From an uncultured Lachnospira sp. (GTDB taxonomy: Bacteria; Bacillota; Clostridia; Lachnospirales; Lachnospiraceae): a DNA stretch of 37,898 nucleotides. Position 1 is the stretch's first letter; every line of letters starts with the position of its first letter. The notes beneath the pieces were generated by a model. It was not told the origin of the DNA. It did not search any database and worked only from the letters and a program-made list of their open reading frames with translations. The DNA lies in contig CAMZGB010000001.1 in assembly GCA_947306285.1 (NCBI GenBank), positions 1-37,898 on the forward strand, given 5' to 3'. The position numbers and the translations under genes are program-made. Shown here piece by piece: positions 1 through 9,600 of the stretch.

Positions 1-78
1 TGCGATTTGACAGGGGGGTATGAAATCTATGACCCCTCCCCCGGGTACCGGGTATTATACGTGTCAGATATATTTTAA
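1..78 (+). CDS. Possible 3' end of a plus-strand gene (partial)
   Basis: The reading frame starting at base 1 is open and ends at TAA 76-78. Its 25 codons give a plausible C-terminus ending in LYVSDIF. I do not recognise the family. It would be the only plus-strand gene seen and would converge on the minus-strand genes, with the repeat array between them. The stretch is much richer in G and C runs than the rest of the window, so it could instead be a non-coding site such as a packaging end. The upstream sequence is needed to decide. Confidence 0.3.
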   Translation, partial: CDLTGGYEIYDPSPGYRVLYVSDIF

Positions 79-218
79 ATTTTTTTAGAGACTATCATTA
101 TTCAAACATAGTCTTTTATTAATTAATATTGATTCATGCTATCAGCATACTTGCCAGAAGATAGTAATGAAATTAAAAGAGTGATAAAGACTCATTAATA
201 GTATTGTTAACAAGCCAG
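79..218. other. AT-rich intergenic lead-in to the repeat array
   Basis: No gene is visible. The segment is AT-rich and carries a few isolated pieces resembling the downstream repeats, such as TTAATAGTATTG near 195-206. Confidence 0.4.
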
Positions 219-889
219 TTTAAACTTTGAAATATCTTTAATCAATGCTAGGTTGGGTTAATAGCATTATTAATAAACCGGTTTAAGCTTCAAAATATCT
301 TTAATTGATGCTAGACGGTATTAATAGTATTATTAGTAAACCAGTTTAAGCTTCGAAATATCTTTAACTGATACTAGATGGTATTAATAGTATTATTAAT
401 AAACCAGTTTAAGCTTTGAAATATCTTTAACTGATGCTAGATAGTATTAATAGACTAGTTTAAACTTAGAAATATCTTTAACTTATGCTAGACAGTATTA
501 ATAGACTAGTTTAAGCTTAGAAATATCTTTAACTGATGCTAGACATTATTAACAAATCAGTTTAAGCTTCGAAACATCTTTAATTGATGCTAAATGATAT
601 TAATAGCATTTCTGGTACCATAGTATAAGCTTTAAAATACCTTAAGCCAATGCCGAATGACATTAATAGTATTACTAATATACCAGTTGTAAACTTTAGA
701 ATATCTTTAACCGATGTCGGATGGTATTAATAGTATTGCTAGTACATCAGTTTAAGCTTCGAAATATCTTAAACCGATGCTGGATGGCATTAATAGCATG
801 CTGGTTTAAGCTTCGAAATATCTTTATTTAATATTAGATGGCATTAATAGTATTATTAATAAACTATTTTAAGATTTGAAATATAATTG
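219..889. repeat. Twelve-copy noncoding direct-repeat array, 63-bp period
   Basis: Core sequences related to TTTAAGCTTCGAAATATCTT begin at about 219, 282, 345, 408, 459, 510, 561, 624, 687, 751, 805 and 868. Spacing is 63 bp for most copies and 51-54 bp for four, as if a block of 9-12 bp (TATTATTAATAA) were missing. The rest of each unit reads roughly ATGCTAGATGGTATTAATAG. All six frames contain stops in most units, so it is noncoding now. 63 bp is six helical turns at 10.5 bp per turn, and 51-54 bp is about five. This phasing suits a protein-binding array such as a centromere, origin or enhancer, but the function is unknown. Confidence 0.85.
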
Positions 890-920
890 CGGCTTGCCAT
901 GAGCTATCCCAAATATAAAG

Positions 921-979
921 TAAAAGCCCTATAAGAAAGTTTAGTAAAATACTTTTAAACCAAACAATCTTATAGGGCT
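921..979 (-). terminator. Intrinsic terminator of the leftmost minus-strand operon
   Basis: A perfect 12-bp inverted repeat (AGCCCTATAAGA at 925-936, TCTTATAGGGCT at 968-979) lies just past the stop codon of the last minus-strand gene. On the minus strand it is followed by TTTTACTTTA. The loop is long, about 31 nt. It closes the transcript carrying the RNA polymerase-like gene. Confidence 0.8.
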
Positions 980-985
980 AATTAC

Positions 986-1231
986 TCAATCTGGAATATC
1001 TTGAACTATTTTTTTGTAATTTCCAGTGATGTTGAGATCACATATCTCATCAATAGCTCGCTCTAGCTCTGCCTCATTATCGGCGTCACTTAAATTAGGA
1101 GAGGAATAGCAAACTCTAGCAAGATACTCGCAAGTAAAATATCTTTGCTGTTCATCAAATGCTTTCCATTCATCAAACTGGATTAGTGGATTATATGGAT
1201 TATCTTCAGTTGTAATTGCGATCTTTCTCAC
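986..1231 (-). CDS. Small conserved phage protein, function unknown
   Basis: 81 residues, rich in acidic residues, with the string YNPLIQFDEWKAFDE near residues 13-27 and the C-terminal KKIVQDIPD. No membrane segment or signal peptide is visible. From memory, similar small proteins sit next to the RNA polymerase-like protein in other Firmicutes phages, so it may work with that protein, but this is inference. It is the last gene of the operon, 7 bp after the end of its neighbour, and is followed directly by a terminator hairpin. Confidence 0.75.
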   Translation of the reverse strand: MRKIAITTEDNPYNPLIQFDEWKAFDEQQRYFTCEYLARVCYSSPNLSDADNEAELERAIDEICDLNITGNYKKIVQDIPD

Positions 1232-1238
1232 TACAGTC

Positions 1239-3974
1239 TTACACTCCTTCCTTTAAAGCTTTTGACAGTGCCGAAGTAGAAATGCCAAGCTCCTGAGCAA
1301 CCTCTGCTTGTGTATGGCCAGCATTAAGCCATGCCCTTGCACGAGAAAGGGTAGACGCGGATATCTTTACACCACTTTCATGAGGAGTTGCCCGTTTCTT
1401 TAGCGCTTCAGGATCAGAATATCTTAGAATTTCGCTAAGCATGCTATCGGAAATTGCTCCAGATTGGATTGCAGTCCATTCACGATCAGTAATCTCTATC
1501 GGGTGACGCCCAGCACTAGGATTATCTTTAGCCAGTCTAGCTCTAGCAGTGTTAATTGCATTGGCACGAACCTTTTTAAGTTTATCTTTATCGTCTTTCA
1601 GCTCGGGATTATCTTGTATTTTAGCAGAGACGGTTTTATTGGCAATTAACTGTGCTTGGCGTTCGAATGGTGCACTCTTTTTAGACACATTAAGTTTTGC
1701 TTTTAGAGTAGCAACTTCTTTAGCATAAGTTTTTGTAGCAGATGGATCTCTAACCAATTTTGGGGTATCATATTCCGACTTTCGAGCTTTATTAGCTAGG
1801 GCTTTAAGCCGATTGGCATGAGCTGCATAAACATCTTCAATAACCGTTCCAGAGGATAATTCATAGGCGTCATCAACATACAACATTTTCGGCAATTTAG
1901 TTTGAGCCTCTTTATATTTGCCAGTATGAATATAATTGCCATTAGAATCTTTCTTAATGACTTCGTATGTTCTTCCAGTTACTCGGAATATCTTTTTACC
2001 GGTTTCTGGATCAATACCGCCATTAACATAAGTTTCTTTTCGCTCTGGTATTCTAATCTCCGACTTGGATTTCGATATCAATGTCGATGCGCCTTTGTCC
2101 GCCCCTCCTTGGTATTTTGCTTTTAACTCGGCAATGCCATTATCATTATAAGATTGCTTCCAATTTAAATTATGCTTTTCAGCATCTATAACAACCATCG
2201 AATGCCGAACAGCTCTTGCGATTTCATCATCGCTAGCATTCTTAATGGTCATATCAGTAATTAAGTTGGAAACTTTACCCATCTCGGTCTGCTTATTAAA
2301 ACCATCGCCTTTTCCAACCTTAGTCATTCCAGGATAAGCCTGATACATATCCGATGGATTAAAGTCCTTAAGTTTTCTAAGAGACGACGACACCTTGACA
2401 TCATCAGCCGAGGATATCTTTTGACCACGAGTTGGTATAAGAACAACAGTATCGCCATCAAAATCCGCTCCAGATAATTGCTTCGCGACATTGGAGTTTA
2501 TGCCAACAGCATGTTCTGCTGCGCCAATAATATCTTTAGCATCTTTATTATGGTTATTTACAATAAGCCTGGGTATTTCAAACTTTCCAGCATGAGGATA
2601 TCTTATTAAGACCACTTCTTCTCCGTCGTTATATCTAGGAGCATATACCTCATTATCTTTAAGAGATGTAATTGGTAAAATAACATATGTACCTTGACGA
2701 GGAAGGGCCGCCGCCTTTAGATTTACTGCCGCAGAATCACATTCATCCGAAAACTCATTTAAAAGTTTTCTTTTGATAGTCGGATTCGTAAGCGCCATAA
2801 TATCTTCATATTGCTGCTCTTTCTGCTTATATGCTAAATCAAGTTGACGCTTCGCAAGTTGAACTGGCTGCTTGGATAAAAATTGAGCAGACAAACTACG
2901 ACTCCATTTATCCCAGTCAGAATCATCATTTACGATGTTCATAACGGTTTGGCGCCTCTCGCCATTGGAGTCTGTATAATATCCAGGACGAGTAACTGCC
3001 CCAAATGGGTTTGTCGGGTCGTCCTTAAGTAATTTAAGAACGGAGTTTTGGGAATCATCGCTCATCATCGGCACGCCTTTTTTTTTATTCGTATTGAACA
3101 TAATGTCTACGCCATCGGGCATATCATTCGAATATATGGCCATGCCTTTTAAGTAGTGCGTTCCGTCAACAGCAATTCGAACCTGTGCATAAGAACTAGC
3201 GCCAAGTGAAATATCCGGTACTCCTTTTCGAAGCTCAATCACTCCATCCTTATCCTCGCCGCCATCTTCTGCATACCGAATAGCTATCCGACTAGAACTA
3301 AGATTAACGGGGGGAGGGACTTCTCTAAGAACAGTGCCATGGTCTTCAAAATAAATTCCTTCCGGAGAGGATATCTTGTCTTGGTTTTCACGAACCTCTT
3401 TATATGTTACATCATCCTTCGTGAGAACCAACATTGGTGTTTTATGAGAAGGGTCGGATACTTGCGGCACTTCAAAACTATGAATTTTGTACCCTTGCTC
3501 TTCCAACATCTTAGCCGCAGTCTTCAATTGAGTGGAGCTGACATCTAACTGGAGTTCAACGCCCTTGCCAATATCTAAATATGGATGGTCTTCCACTTGC
3601 TTTTTAAGAGCTTCCGCCAATTGAGTTGCAGAGTCAACTCTTTGCTGCCTAGACGGTTGGAGTGCATATCTCACAAATCCTTCAGACTTACCAAGACGTT
3701 CTGCAATTGCTGTATTAGAATATCCTTTTTCTTTAAGCCTGAAAACTTCTGCCTGAAGTTCTTTATCTCGTTCATTAATTGCGATCTTATGCTTAGCCCG
3801 CAATTCAGTAACGCTCATCCCAAATGCGGCAGCTCTTTCTTTTTCACTAAGCCCCTGATCCTTAAGTTCTTTTTCTCTAGTAAGAAAATTCTTATTTCTT
3901 TGCGGGTTTTTTCCAGATCCCCAAGGATATCTTCCGGAATGCCTAGGGGTTCCATAATGTATTAAGTCGTCCAT
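1239..3974 (-). CDS. Predicted DPBB-type (YonO-like) RNA polymerase with flanking HTH domains
   Basis: 911 residues. Residues 502-508 read GADFDGD, the metal-binding motif of the double-psi-beta-barrel of multisubunit RNA polymerase beta' and of single-chain relatives such as YonO of SPbeta. About 45 residues before it, RYPHAGKFEIP (458-468) occupies the place of the RAPTLHR segment of beta'. The N-terminus has the signature HYGTPRHSGRYPWGSG and an HTH-like segment (KEKGYSNTAIAERLGKSEGFV, about 81-101, quoted in part from an alpha-helical pair). The C-terminus has a second HTH (residues about 880-910, HTQAEVAQELGISTSALSKA). I could not find the second barrel's lysine motif, so polymerase activity is inferred. 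The gene is the largest in the operon downstream of the phage promoter at 4859-4884. Alternative: a DPBB protein of another function. Confidence 0.65.
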   Translation of the reverse strand: MDDLIHYGTPRHSGRYPWGSGKNPQRNKNFLTREKELKDQGLSEKERAAAFGMSVTELRAKHKIAINERDKELQAEVFRLKEKGYSNTAIAERLGKSEGFVRYALQPSRQQRVDSATQLAEALKKQVEDHPYLDIGKGVELQLDVSSTQLKTAAKMLEEQGYKIHSFEVPQVSDPSHKTPMLVLTKDDVTYKEVRENQDKISSPEGIYFEDHGTVLREVPPPVNLSSSRIAIRYAEDGGEDKDGVIELRKGVPDISLGASSYAQVRIAVDGTHYLKGMAIYSNDMPDGVDIMFNTNKKKGVPMMSDDSQNSVLKLLKDDPTNPFGAVTRPGYYTDSNGERRQTVMNIVNDDSDWDKWSRSLSAQFLSKQPVQLAKRQLDLAYKQKEQQYEDIMALTNPTIKRKLLNEFSDECDSAAVNLKAAALPRQGTYVILPITSLKDNEVYAPRYNDGEEVVLIRYPHAGKFEIPRLIVNNHNKDAKDIIGAAEHAVGINSNVAKQLSGADFDGDTVVLIPTRGQKISSADDVKVSSSLRKLKDFNPSDMYQAYPGMTKVGKGDGFNKQTEMGKVSNLITDMTIKNASDDEIARAVRHSMVVIDAEKHNLNWKQSYNDNGIAELKAKYQGGADKGASTLISKSKSEIRIPERKETYVNGGIDPETGKKIFRVTGRTYEVIKKDSNGNYIHTGKYKEAQTKLPKMLYVDDAYELSSGTVIEDVYAAHANRLKALANKARKSEYDTPKLVRDPSATKTYAKEVATLKAKLNVSKKSAPFERQAQLIANKTVSAKIQDNPELKDDKDKLKKVRANAINTARARLAKDNPSAGRHPIEITDREWTAIQSGAISDSMLSEILRYSDPEALKKRATPHESGVKISASTLSRARAWLNAGHTQAEVAQELGISTSALSKALKEGV

Positions 3975-3983
3975 AAAATATCT

Positions 3984-4541
3984 TTACCTTTCCTCGCCAT
4001 ATCTATCGATTAATTCATCAAACCTGACAATCTTATCCATTATTGAAAATATCTTGTCAGAATCTGGCTCTTCTGAAATAATCTCATCCATTTGGTAAAT
4101 CCGAAGCTCAGTATGTTCAATTTCAGTAGGTTTAATATGATACTCCAAACAGAACAACGCATTATAAATTAACAGTTGCTTCATATCTGATGGGGTGACC
4201 CCACTTTTGTAGTCATGAATTCGAAGAACCCCATTTTTAAATGCTATAGCATCAGTAGTGCCAAAGCAATTATCTGAATAATATAAAGTAACCTCAGGAG
4301 TCATCTTGAACCCAATTGCATCGTTTACATACATGTTCAACGTCTTTTTGGATTTTGGCAATTTAATACCGAGCTCAATACATCTTTTTGCAAAGTCGTG
4401 AAGCTCGGTTCCTTTTTGTGCGGCTCTAAAATTCTGGAATGCGCTTATAAGCTTTTCATCATCATAATTTATCCAATGATACTTACTAGCGCCGAGGAAA
4501 GCATGACGCCCTTCAAGATTGAAATGCCTGTTGAAGATCAT
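3984..4541 (-). CDS. RecB-like PD-(D/E)XK nuclease
   Basis: 185 residues. Motifs in order: GTELHDFAKRCIELG (GxxxH type), GTTDAIAFKNG followed by IHDYKSG (the D and DxK of the active site), then MKQLLIYNALF (QxxxY type), as in Cas4/RecB-family exonucleases. These degrade or trim DNA ends in recombination and replication. The frame is open upstream, but I chose the ATG at 4541 because TAAGGAGGAAG lies just before it. It overlaps the end of the VRR-NUC gene by 29 bp, so the two nucleases are probably translationally coupled. No cysteine cluster for an iron-sulphur site is evident. Confidence 0.8.
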   Translation of the reverse strand: MIFNRHFNLEGRHAFLGASKYHWINYDDEKLISAFQNFRAAQKGTELHDFAKRCIELGIKLPKSKKTLNMYVNDAIGFKMTPEVTLYYSDNCFGTTDAIAFKNGVLRIHDYKSGVTPSDMKQLLIYNALFCLEYHIKPTEIEHTELRIYQMDEIISEEPDSDKIFSIMDKIVRFDELIDRYGEER

Positions 4542-4803
4542 ACAAAACTTCCTCCTTATTCTCTGGGTAAATGAACCTACCAAATGACATAGAATCGGCT
4601 AAAGAAATATAATAATCCTGATTTGGCTGATGATGCTCAGTAGCAGATCTCTTGCATTCAAGAAGAGCCCATCTGTCGTTATAAAGAATAGTTAAATCAG
4701 GAAAACCTTGTATGTAATCAGGATCATTTTTTAATACAATGCAATCTGGAAAAATAGTTTTAAGCTCTCTAATTAGTTTAGTTTGAAAAGTACTTTCTAA
4801 CAT
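4513..4803 (-). CDS. VRR-NUC domain nuclease
   Basis: 96 residues, the usual size of a stand-alone phage VRR-NUC protein. Key features: an early glutamate (MLESTFQ), the core GFPDLTILYNDRWALLECKRS (about residues 33-53) with PD followed by ExK, and PNQDYY downstream. The family resolves branched DNA such as Holliday junctions. It is the first gene after the phage promoter at 4859-4884 and is followed, with overlap, by the RecB-like nuclease and then the RNA polymerase-like gene. Confidence 0.85.
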   Translation of the reverse strand: MLESTFQTKLIRELKTIFPDCIVLKNDPDYIQGFPDLTILYNDRWALLECKRSATEHHQPNQDYYISLADSMSFGRFIYPENKEEVLYDLQQAFQS

Positions 4804-4830
4804 AAAAACTCCTCAAGAGCGAAAATTTTT

Positions 4831-4855
4831 AGGAGGGGCGCATTTTACTCCTCCT
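4831..4855 (-). promoter_or_regulatory. Leader hairpin at the 5' end of the nuclease/RNA polymerase transcript
   Basis: AGGAGG (4831-4836 on the plus strand) and CCTCCT (4850-4855) form a 6-bp stem. In the minus-strand transcript it begins a few bases after the promoter's TATAAT box, so the RNA probably starts with this stem. The paired strand contains a Shine-Dalgarno-like sequence, but the nearest start codon is about 27 nt away. Its role is unknown. Confidence 0.5.
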
Positions 4856-4858
4856 TCT

Positions 4859-4884
4859 ATTATATGCGATGTTTTTTTTACGAA
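4859..4884 (-). promoter_or_regulatory. Phage-type promoter P1 (TTCGTA, 14 nt, TATAAT)
   Basis: On the minus strand TTCGTA is followed after exactly 14 nt by TATAAT and then AGAAG, with CAT at spacer positions 8-10. It belongs to the eleven-member family described under findings. It faces the VRR-NUC, RecB-like nuclease, RNA polymerase-like and 81-residue genes. Confidence 0.75.
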
Positions 4885-4891
4885 CATCATA

Positions 4892-6115
4892 TTAATAGTA
4901 CGCTCTAATATTAAAATCTTTTTTGGTGGCTAATGCTCTAGATATGGCTAAGTCGATCCATGACGTGGACTTTAGTTGATAGTAGAACAAATCTTTAAAC
5001 GGAGTATTCATTCTATCTATTCTTCCAGATGCTTGGTGCATCATTTTATATGAATGGTTTAAAGAGTAAAATATAATTGTGTCGGTCTCAATACAATTCC
5101 ATCCTTCGCACCCAGCAGCATATTGAACCAAGTATACCCATTTATCCGATTGAGGTATCGGTTCATGCACGTGCCCATTCCATTCGGCAATTTGGCAACC
5201 ATAATCTATTCCTTTTAGTATTTCCAATTCGTAATCAAAGTTGTAAAATATAATTGCTTTAGGATGCTTAAGGCAAAGCTCTTTAATTGCCTTTGGCCTA
5301 CTTGGGTCGGAATTAACTATCTTTCTAAGAGTATATCCATATTCGGATGCATTTTTTATTGGTTTGTCGGTATATGGATTAAAACGCCGAGTCATTATAT
5401 CTTTAAAGAATAGTTTGTCGTATTCAACTGGAACTATTTTAGTATGCCTCATTGTTTCTCTTTGGTCCTCCATTTTTATTAATATATCTTTTCGAAGCCG
5501 CATTAAATGGCCTTCTCCAATATATCTTTCGACTTTTGGATACTTAGTATATGGAGCGTAAACAACATGCCGATCTTTGAATTCTGTTCGATTTTTATAG
5601 AAACCATTGGCTACAAAAATAGGAACATAGTCAAGCCAAGTATCTCCTGGAGTAGCACTTAGAAGAATCCATCCATTTTTTCTAGAAATATCTAGAAAAG
5701 ACTTAACCCAGACTCCAGAGCCTACCACTCGTTGCTCATCAAATATAAAGAACGATCCTGAAACTTTTCTATATTTTTTAATGTTGTTCCAAGAATCCAC
5801 GACAACAGAAATGTTCTTGCCATACAATGAAAACTCAGGATTTGAAGACATTAGGAAAAGCCCTAGTTCAGATTCCCATTCCTTCTTATCTCGCTTTTGT
5901 GCAGTTGTTATAATATATAAATCTAGAGGATCTTGCATAGGAATATAGTCTTCTGAATATCCATTCTCTAAACCATCTATAACACCGTGGCAATGCTTAC
6001 AAAAATAATAGGCAATGCCGGTTCTTGACTTTCCTGACCCAACATCCCCGCATAAGATGCACCCATTCTTCATTTGGCTCAAAGCGTTCCATTGAGGGTT
6101 AGATAGTATACTCAC
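4892..6115 (-). CDS. SF2 (SNF2-like) DNA helicase
   Basis: 407 residues. Walker A is GDVGSGKS at 23-30; motif II is DEQR at 126-129 where DEAH or DEAD is usual; motif III is LLSATPGDTW at about 151-160; the C-terminal lobe has YAAGCEGWN and motif VI-like QASGRIDRMN at about 368-377. This is a compact two-lobed SF2 helicase like those next to VRR-NUC nucleases in many phages and prophages, probably acting in DNA replication or recombination. Q instead of A/E in motif II is a modest departure. It lies in the replication cluster. Confidence 0.85.
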   Translation of the reverse strand: MSILSNPQWNALSQMKNGCILCGDVGSGKSRTGIAYYFCKHCHGVIDGLENGYSEDYIPMQDPLDLYIITTAQKRDKKEWESELGLFLMSSNPEFSLYGKNISVVVDSWNNIKKYRKVSGSFFIFDEQRVVGSGVWVKSFLDISRKNGWILLSATPGDTWLDYVPIFVANGFYKNRTEFKDRHVVYAPYTKYPKVERYIGEGHLMRLRKDILIKMEDQRETMRHTKIVPVEYDKLFFKDIMTRRFNPYTDKPIKNASEYGYTLRKIVNSDPSRPKAIKELCLKHPKAIIFYNFDYELEILKGIDYGCQIAEWNGHVHEPIPQSDKWVYLVQYAAGCEGWNCIETDTIIFYSLNHSYKMMHQASGRIDRMNTPFKDLFYYQLKSTSWIDLAISRALATKKDFNIRAYY

Positions 6116-6136
6116 AAGAACACCTCACTAGAATAT

Positions 6137-6172
6137 AATTGCCCGCCCCCAGAGCATTTCCAGAGGCGGGTC
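6137..6172. other. GC-rich hairpin between SSB-like and helicase genes
   Basis: CCCGCC and GGCGGG close a stem of more than 6 bp around an A-rich loop. On the plus strand it is followed by TCTTTT, but no plus-strand gene precedes it. On the minus strand it lies between two co-directional genes and has no U-tract after it, so it may be a processing or mRNA-stability element rather than a terminator. Confidence 0.5.
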
Positions 6173-6184
6173 TTTTGAAATTAC

Positions 6185-6664
6185 TTAGTCATCCCAAGGA
6201 AGATCCCCATCGTCGTCTTCATTAAAGTCTTTATACTTCATGTCCAAATCATCCTGGACAACAGTGATGTACGCTTTCTTAAGATACGCCTTGACTCCAC
6301 TCTTTCCGTTCGCATTCCAAGAATAAGGACGAATAACTAAATCGACATTTTCAATCTCAGCGTAATCTAAGGAAGACACGGTCTCTTCATCAAGAAGAGT
6401 CTTACTCTTGCCAGAAATAAGCCAAACCTTGGGAGGATACTTTTCGTATCCAACGGAAACCTGGGTATACGGACGAGGTTCATCATCTTCATCACGAGGC
6501 TTGGTGTACTTGATGTTCCATCCGTCCTCGGCCATCACCTCGGCAGCATCCTCCGGAATATAAACACAGAAATTTCGCTTACCAGGAGGATTAAACTTCG
6601 TCTGCTTGCCAGAAAAATTTCTGAAGAAAATTCTAGCATTTTCAATTTTTAAAGTCTGTTCCAT
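6185..6664 (-). CDS. Single-stranded DNA-binding-like phage protein
   Basis: 159 residues from the ATG at 6664, chosen for its AAAAAGGAGAAT ribosome site. The N-terminus (IENARIFFRNFSGK, then FNPPGKRNFCVYIP) fits a phage family that occurs with replication genes. The C-terminus is strongly acidic and ends DDDGDLPWDD, resembling the acidic tip of SSB proteins that recruits partner proteins. It lies between the polymerase fusion and the SF2 helicase. I infer ssDNA binding from the tail and context; no OB-fold motif can be read with certainty. Confidence 0.6.
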   Translation of the reverse strand: MEQTLKIENARIFFRNFSGKQTKFNPPGKRNFCVYIPEDAAEVMAEDGWNIKYTKPRDEDDEPRPYTQVSVGYEKYPPKVWLISGKSKTLLDEETVSSLDYAEIENVDLVIRPYSWNANGKSGVKAYLKKAYITVVQDDLDMKYKDFNEDDDGDLPWDD

Positions 6665-6687
6665 AATTATTCTCCTTTTTAAAAATA

Positions 6688-9600
6688 TCAATTAACAAAC
6701 CACTCAAAATCTCCATATTCGGAGATAGATGCGACTGCCTCATCAACCATAGCCCTATAATATCTATGGTCAATTTGGTCTTCCTTTCCAAGTTCTTTGA
6801 CCATTTCGGACTCCATCCAACGATAACCCTTAGAGCCGGTAGCAGCATTATAGGAACCATTCTGCTCTCGGCAAAGTATGCCTCCTCCAGCACCGTCAAC
6901 AACTGGGCAAAATGAACCAGCTTTGCCAACAAAAATATAATTGTGGCCCATAGCTATTAAATTCTTAAGGGATTCAACTCTCTGATTTTTCTCATCGCTA
7001 TTGTCTTCGCTCTTAAGAATCTTGGCTAGCTCCTTTTCAGCTTCGCTAACATCTGGCAGATCCTCATTCATATCCAAATATAAAGCGCTAGTAACCGTCT
7101 TAGCTTCACACAAATCTTTAAATTCAATAGGCTCGTGACTAAACAAAGTTTTGAATACGTACGGAACTTGAAACTGCGTTCCAGTTGCCGTCCAAGAATC
7201 TGGGTGTTTCTTATTGTCTTTCAAAATATCTTTGCTAGATTCCACATATTCCTTACCATAAAGAGAAATGCATTTATCAATGCTTGCATACTTCGCAATG
7301 TATACAGCATCATTTACTAAGCACATCCGGTCGTAAGTAGCTTCATGCTCGAAAGAATATCCATACTGCTTTCCATACTTGACAACGAAGGAGATTACTT
7401 CTGGAGTAGCATTAGGAATTTTTATAGAATCTGTCTTAATATGTGCAACTGAATAACCCATATCCTGAATCTCGTGCTTCAGATTTATCATAAACAGAGC
7501 TCCGCGCTTTGCCACAATATTATCTTTATTCCGAGGATCTCTAAATGGATTATCAAATTTGGCGGAGGTTAATCCATATACACTATTAATAGCGATTTTA
7601 AGTGCATAAGCAAGAGCATCAGCATTATCTCGGTCATCAAGATATGGAGCTAAAGCGCCATTAAACATTTGTTTTGCGGCATCGAAATCCCCATGTTTAA
7701 TTAAAACTCTTGCCGACTTAATATCACTAAAGTTTTTAGTATATGATCCAAACAAATTCAACTGCTCAATGCTTGTTGGGTGCATAGACGCAATATCCAG
7801 CAATGCCACATCTGTATAAATTCCAGGCTCAGAATATACATACCCTCCCTCTTTCGGGTCCTCGCCTCTATAAAAACTTTTATGCTCCTTAGATTCTGGG
7901 GTATATGTATAACCAGGAAAAATGGTGGACAAATCAGTATATACAAATTCGCTTTGCGGCTTCTTATTGCCTCTAAATATAATTTTAGTTGTTAACTGAT
8001 TTGTTGTATCATTTACAGTTGCGCTGCCTGTTAACTGCTTGGCAATATCTGCTAGAATTTGCCTTGCTATAAAATCGGCTTTCAGATGATTGAATACCGC
8101 TTCGGTAGCAACTACATCATTTACGCAGTAGTCAGCAACCTTGCCCCAAAGTTCCTCCGGAACTGGCTCATCCCAAGGTAGACCAAGCTCCTGATGATGA
8201 ATATCAAGCTCGATTTCCCACTTCTTTAAGCTTTGCTTTTTAGAGCTAAAGTCATAAATATCTGTGTAAGAAAGATTATATGCTTCGCCGAAAAACGCAT
8301 TAGGACTCCCAGATATTATTCTTTGAGAAAGCTCAAATAATTTTTCATTAGAATATCCTATTAGCCGACCATACAAAATATGATTATCATATCGTCTGTT
8401 GTTAAAACCTACAAGTTTATGCCTTATAAGTTCTTCAATATCTTTAGGCGAAGGATTAATCATTTTAACGCAAGGACTGTTTTGAGCTTTCCATACCACC
8501 ACAAATAGATTCTGGAATACCTCAACATCAAAGAATATAATTGTGTCATCCTCGAAGTCAGCATTAGATGACGCATCCTCAGATGCAAACTTCATATTGT
8601 TAACCATTTTTATACAATATGAAGAATTGTGGGTGCTTTTAGCAGCAAAGGATAATATTGCAGGACGAAGATTGGTTACATCATAAGAAACTCCGGAATT
8701 GTACGCATCATCCAAAGTTTTGAATATCAAGTCGATACTTGTTTTAGTAGCATACGGCTCATATTCTTTATTGATTGCCTTGCGAATTATCGTTCGAATT
8801 GCTTTCTCGTTTTTAACCCCCTCAAAGTTTACCACTCTTCGTTCCTCCTTAAATGGCAGACCGGAAGTAATAGTGGCAATTGGAATATTATTACACTTTG
8901 TGAGCTTTCTTCTAAGCGAGGACTTCCCAGTAAATACTTTTACCTCAATCTGCTCGCTATATACTCTTGAAAGGTTCTCCGCATCTCCAGAATATAAATA
9001 ATGCAAATGAATCCCAGTTCCACTCTTACTTAGTTCAGCATATGTTTGTGGCCAATGCGATGCAGCCTCTAAATTCTTCTTTAAGCTCTTCTTTCCATCA
9101 TCGCCACGAATATCAAAATCGATTACTATATGGCTTTGCCCCAATTCATTTTTAGGAAGCATCACATAATGAAGTTTTCCAGTCTTAATATCTTTCAGAG
9201 TGGTTGTGACATTATCCCATTTTTCTGCAGGCACCCCATCAGATGTTGCATACTGTGCTGGGAAATCTTTTGCTTCTTCATCAAATATTGATTCTTGCTT
9301 TGCAAAATTAAGCCAGCATGGAATATCATTGGAACTAGTAACTGCCGCAGCAATAATACCTGCAGCACCTATTGTTTCCGGAGCAGAGATAGCATCTTTA
9401 CCAATCTTAGTAATATCATTTTCTTGGCCGGCCACATTTAAAAATTCGTTCCCATAAATATCTTCTTGACTATAACCAAATTTCTCATATTTAAATCCGC
9501 TATAGTAATTTCGAAGACTATTACCATTTACATCTCGCGTTCTTTCTTCGAAATGCCTAAAATATGTTTTAAGCTCTTCTTTAAAGACTCGCTTCATATA

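Noticed and set aside
219..889. CRISPR array
   Set aside because: The full 51-63 bp unit repeats with gradual divergence; there are no unique spacers of constant length and no cas genes.
3585..3965. Plus-strand frame of 126 codons
   Set aside because: It lies opposite the N-terminal part of the RNA polymerase-like gene and has no translation signal.
6137..6172. Terminator of a plus-strand gene
   Set aside because: The U-run is on the plus strand, but no plus-strand gene lies upstream.
6642..6932. Minus-strand frame of 96 codons
   Set aside because: It overlaps the end of the polymerase fusion in another frame and lacks a ribosome site.
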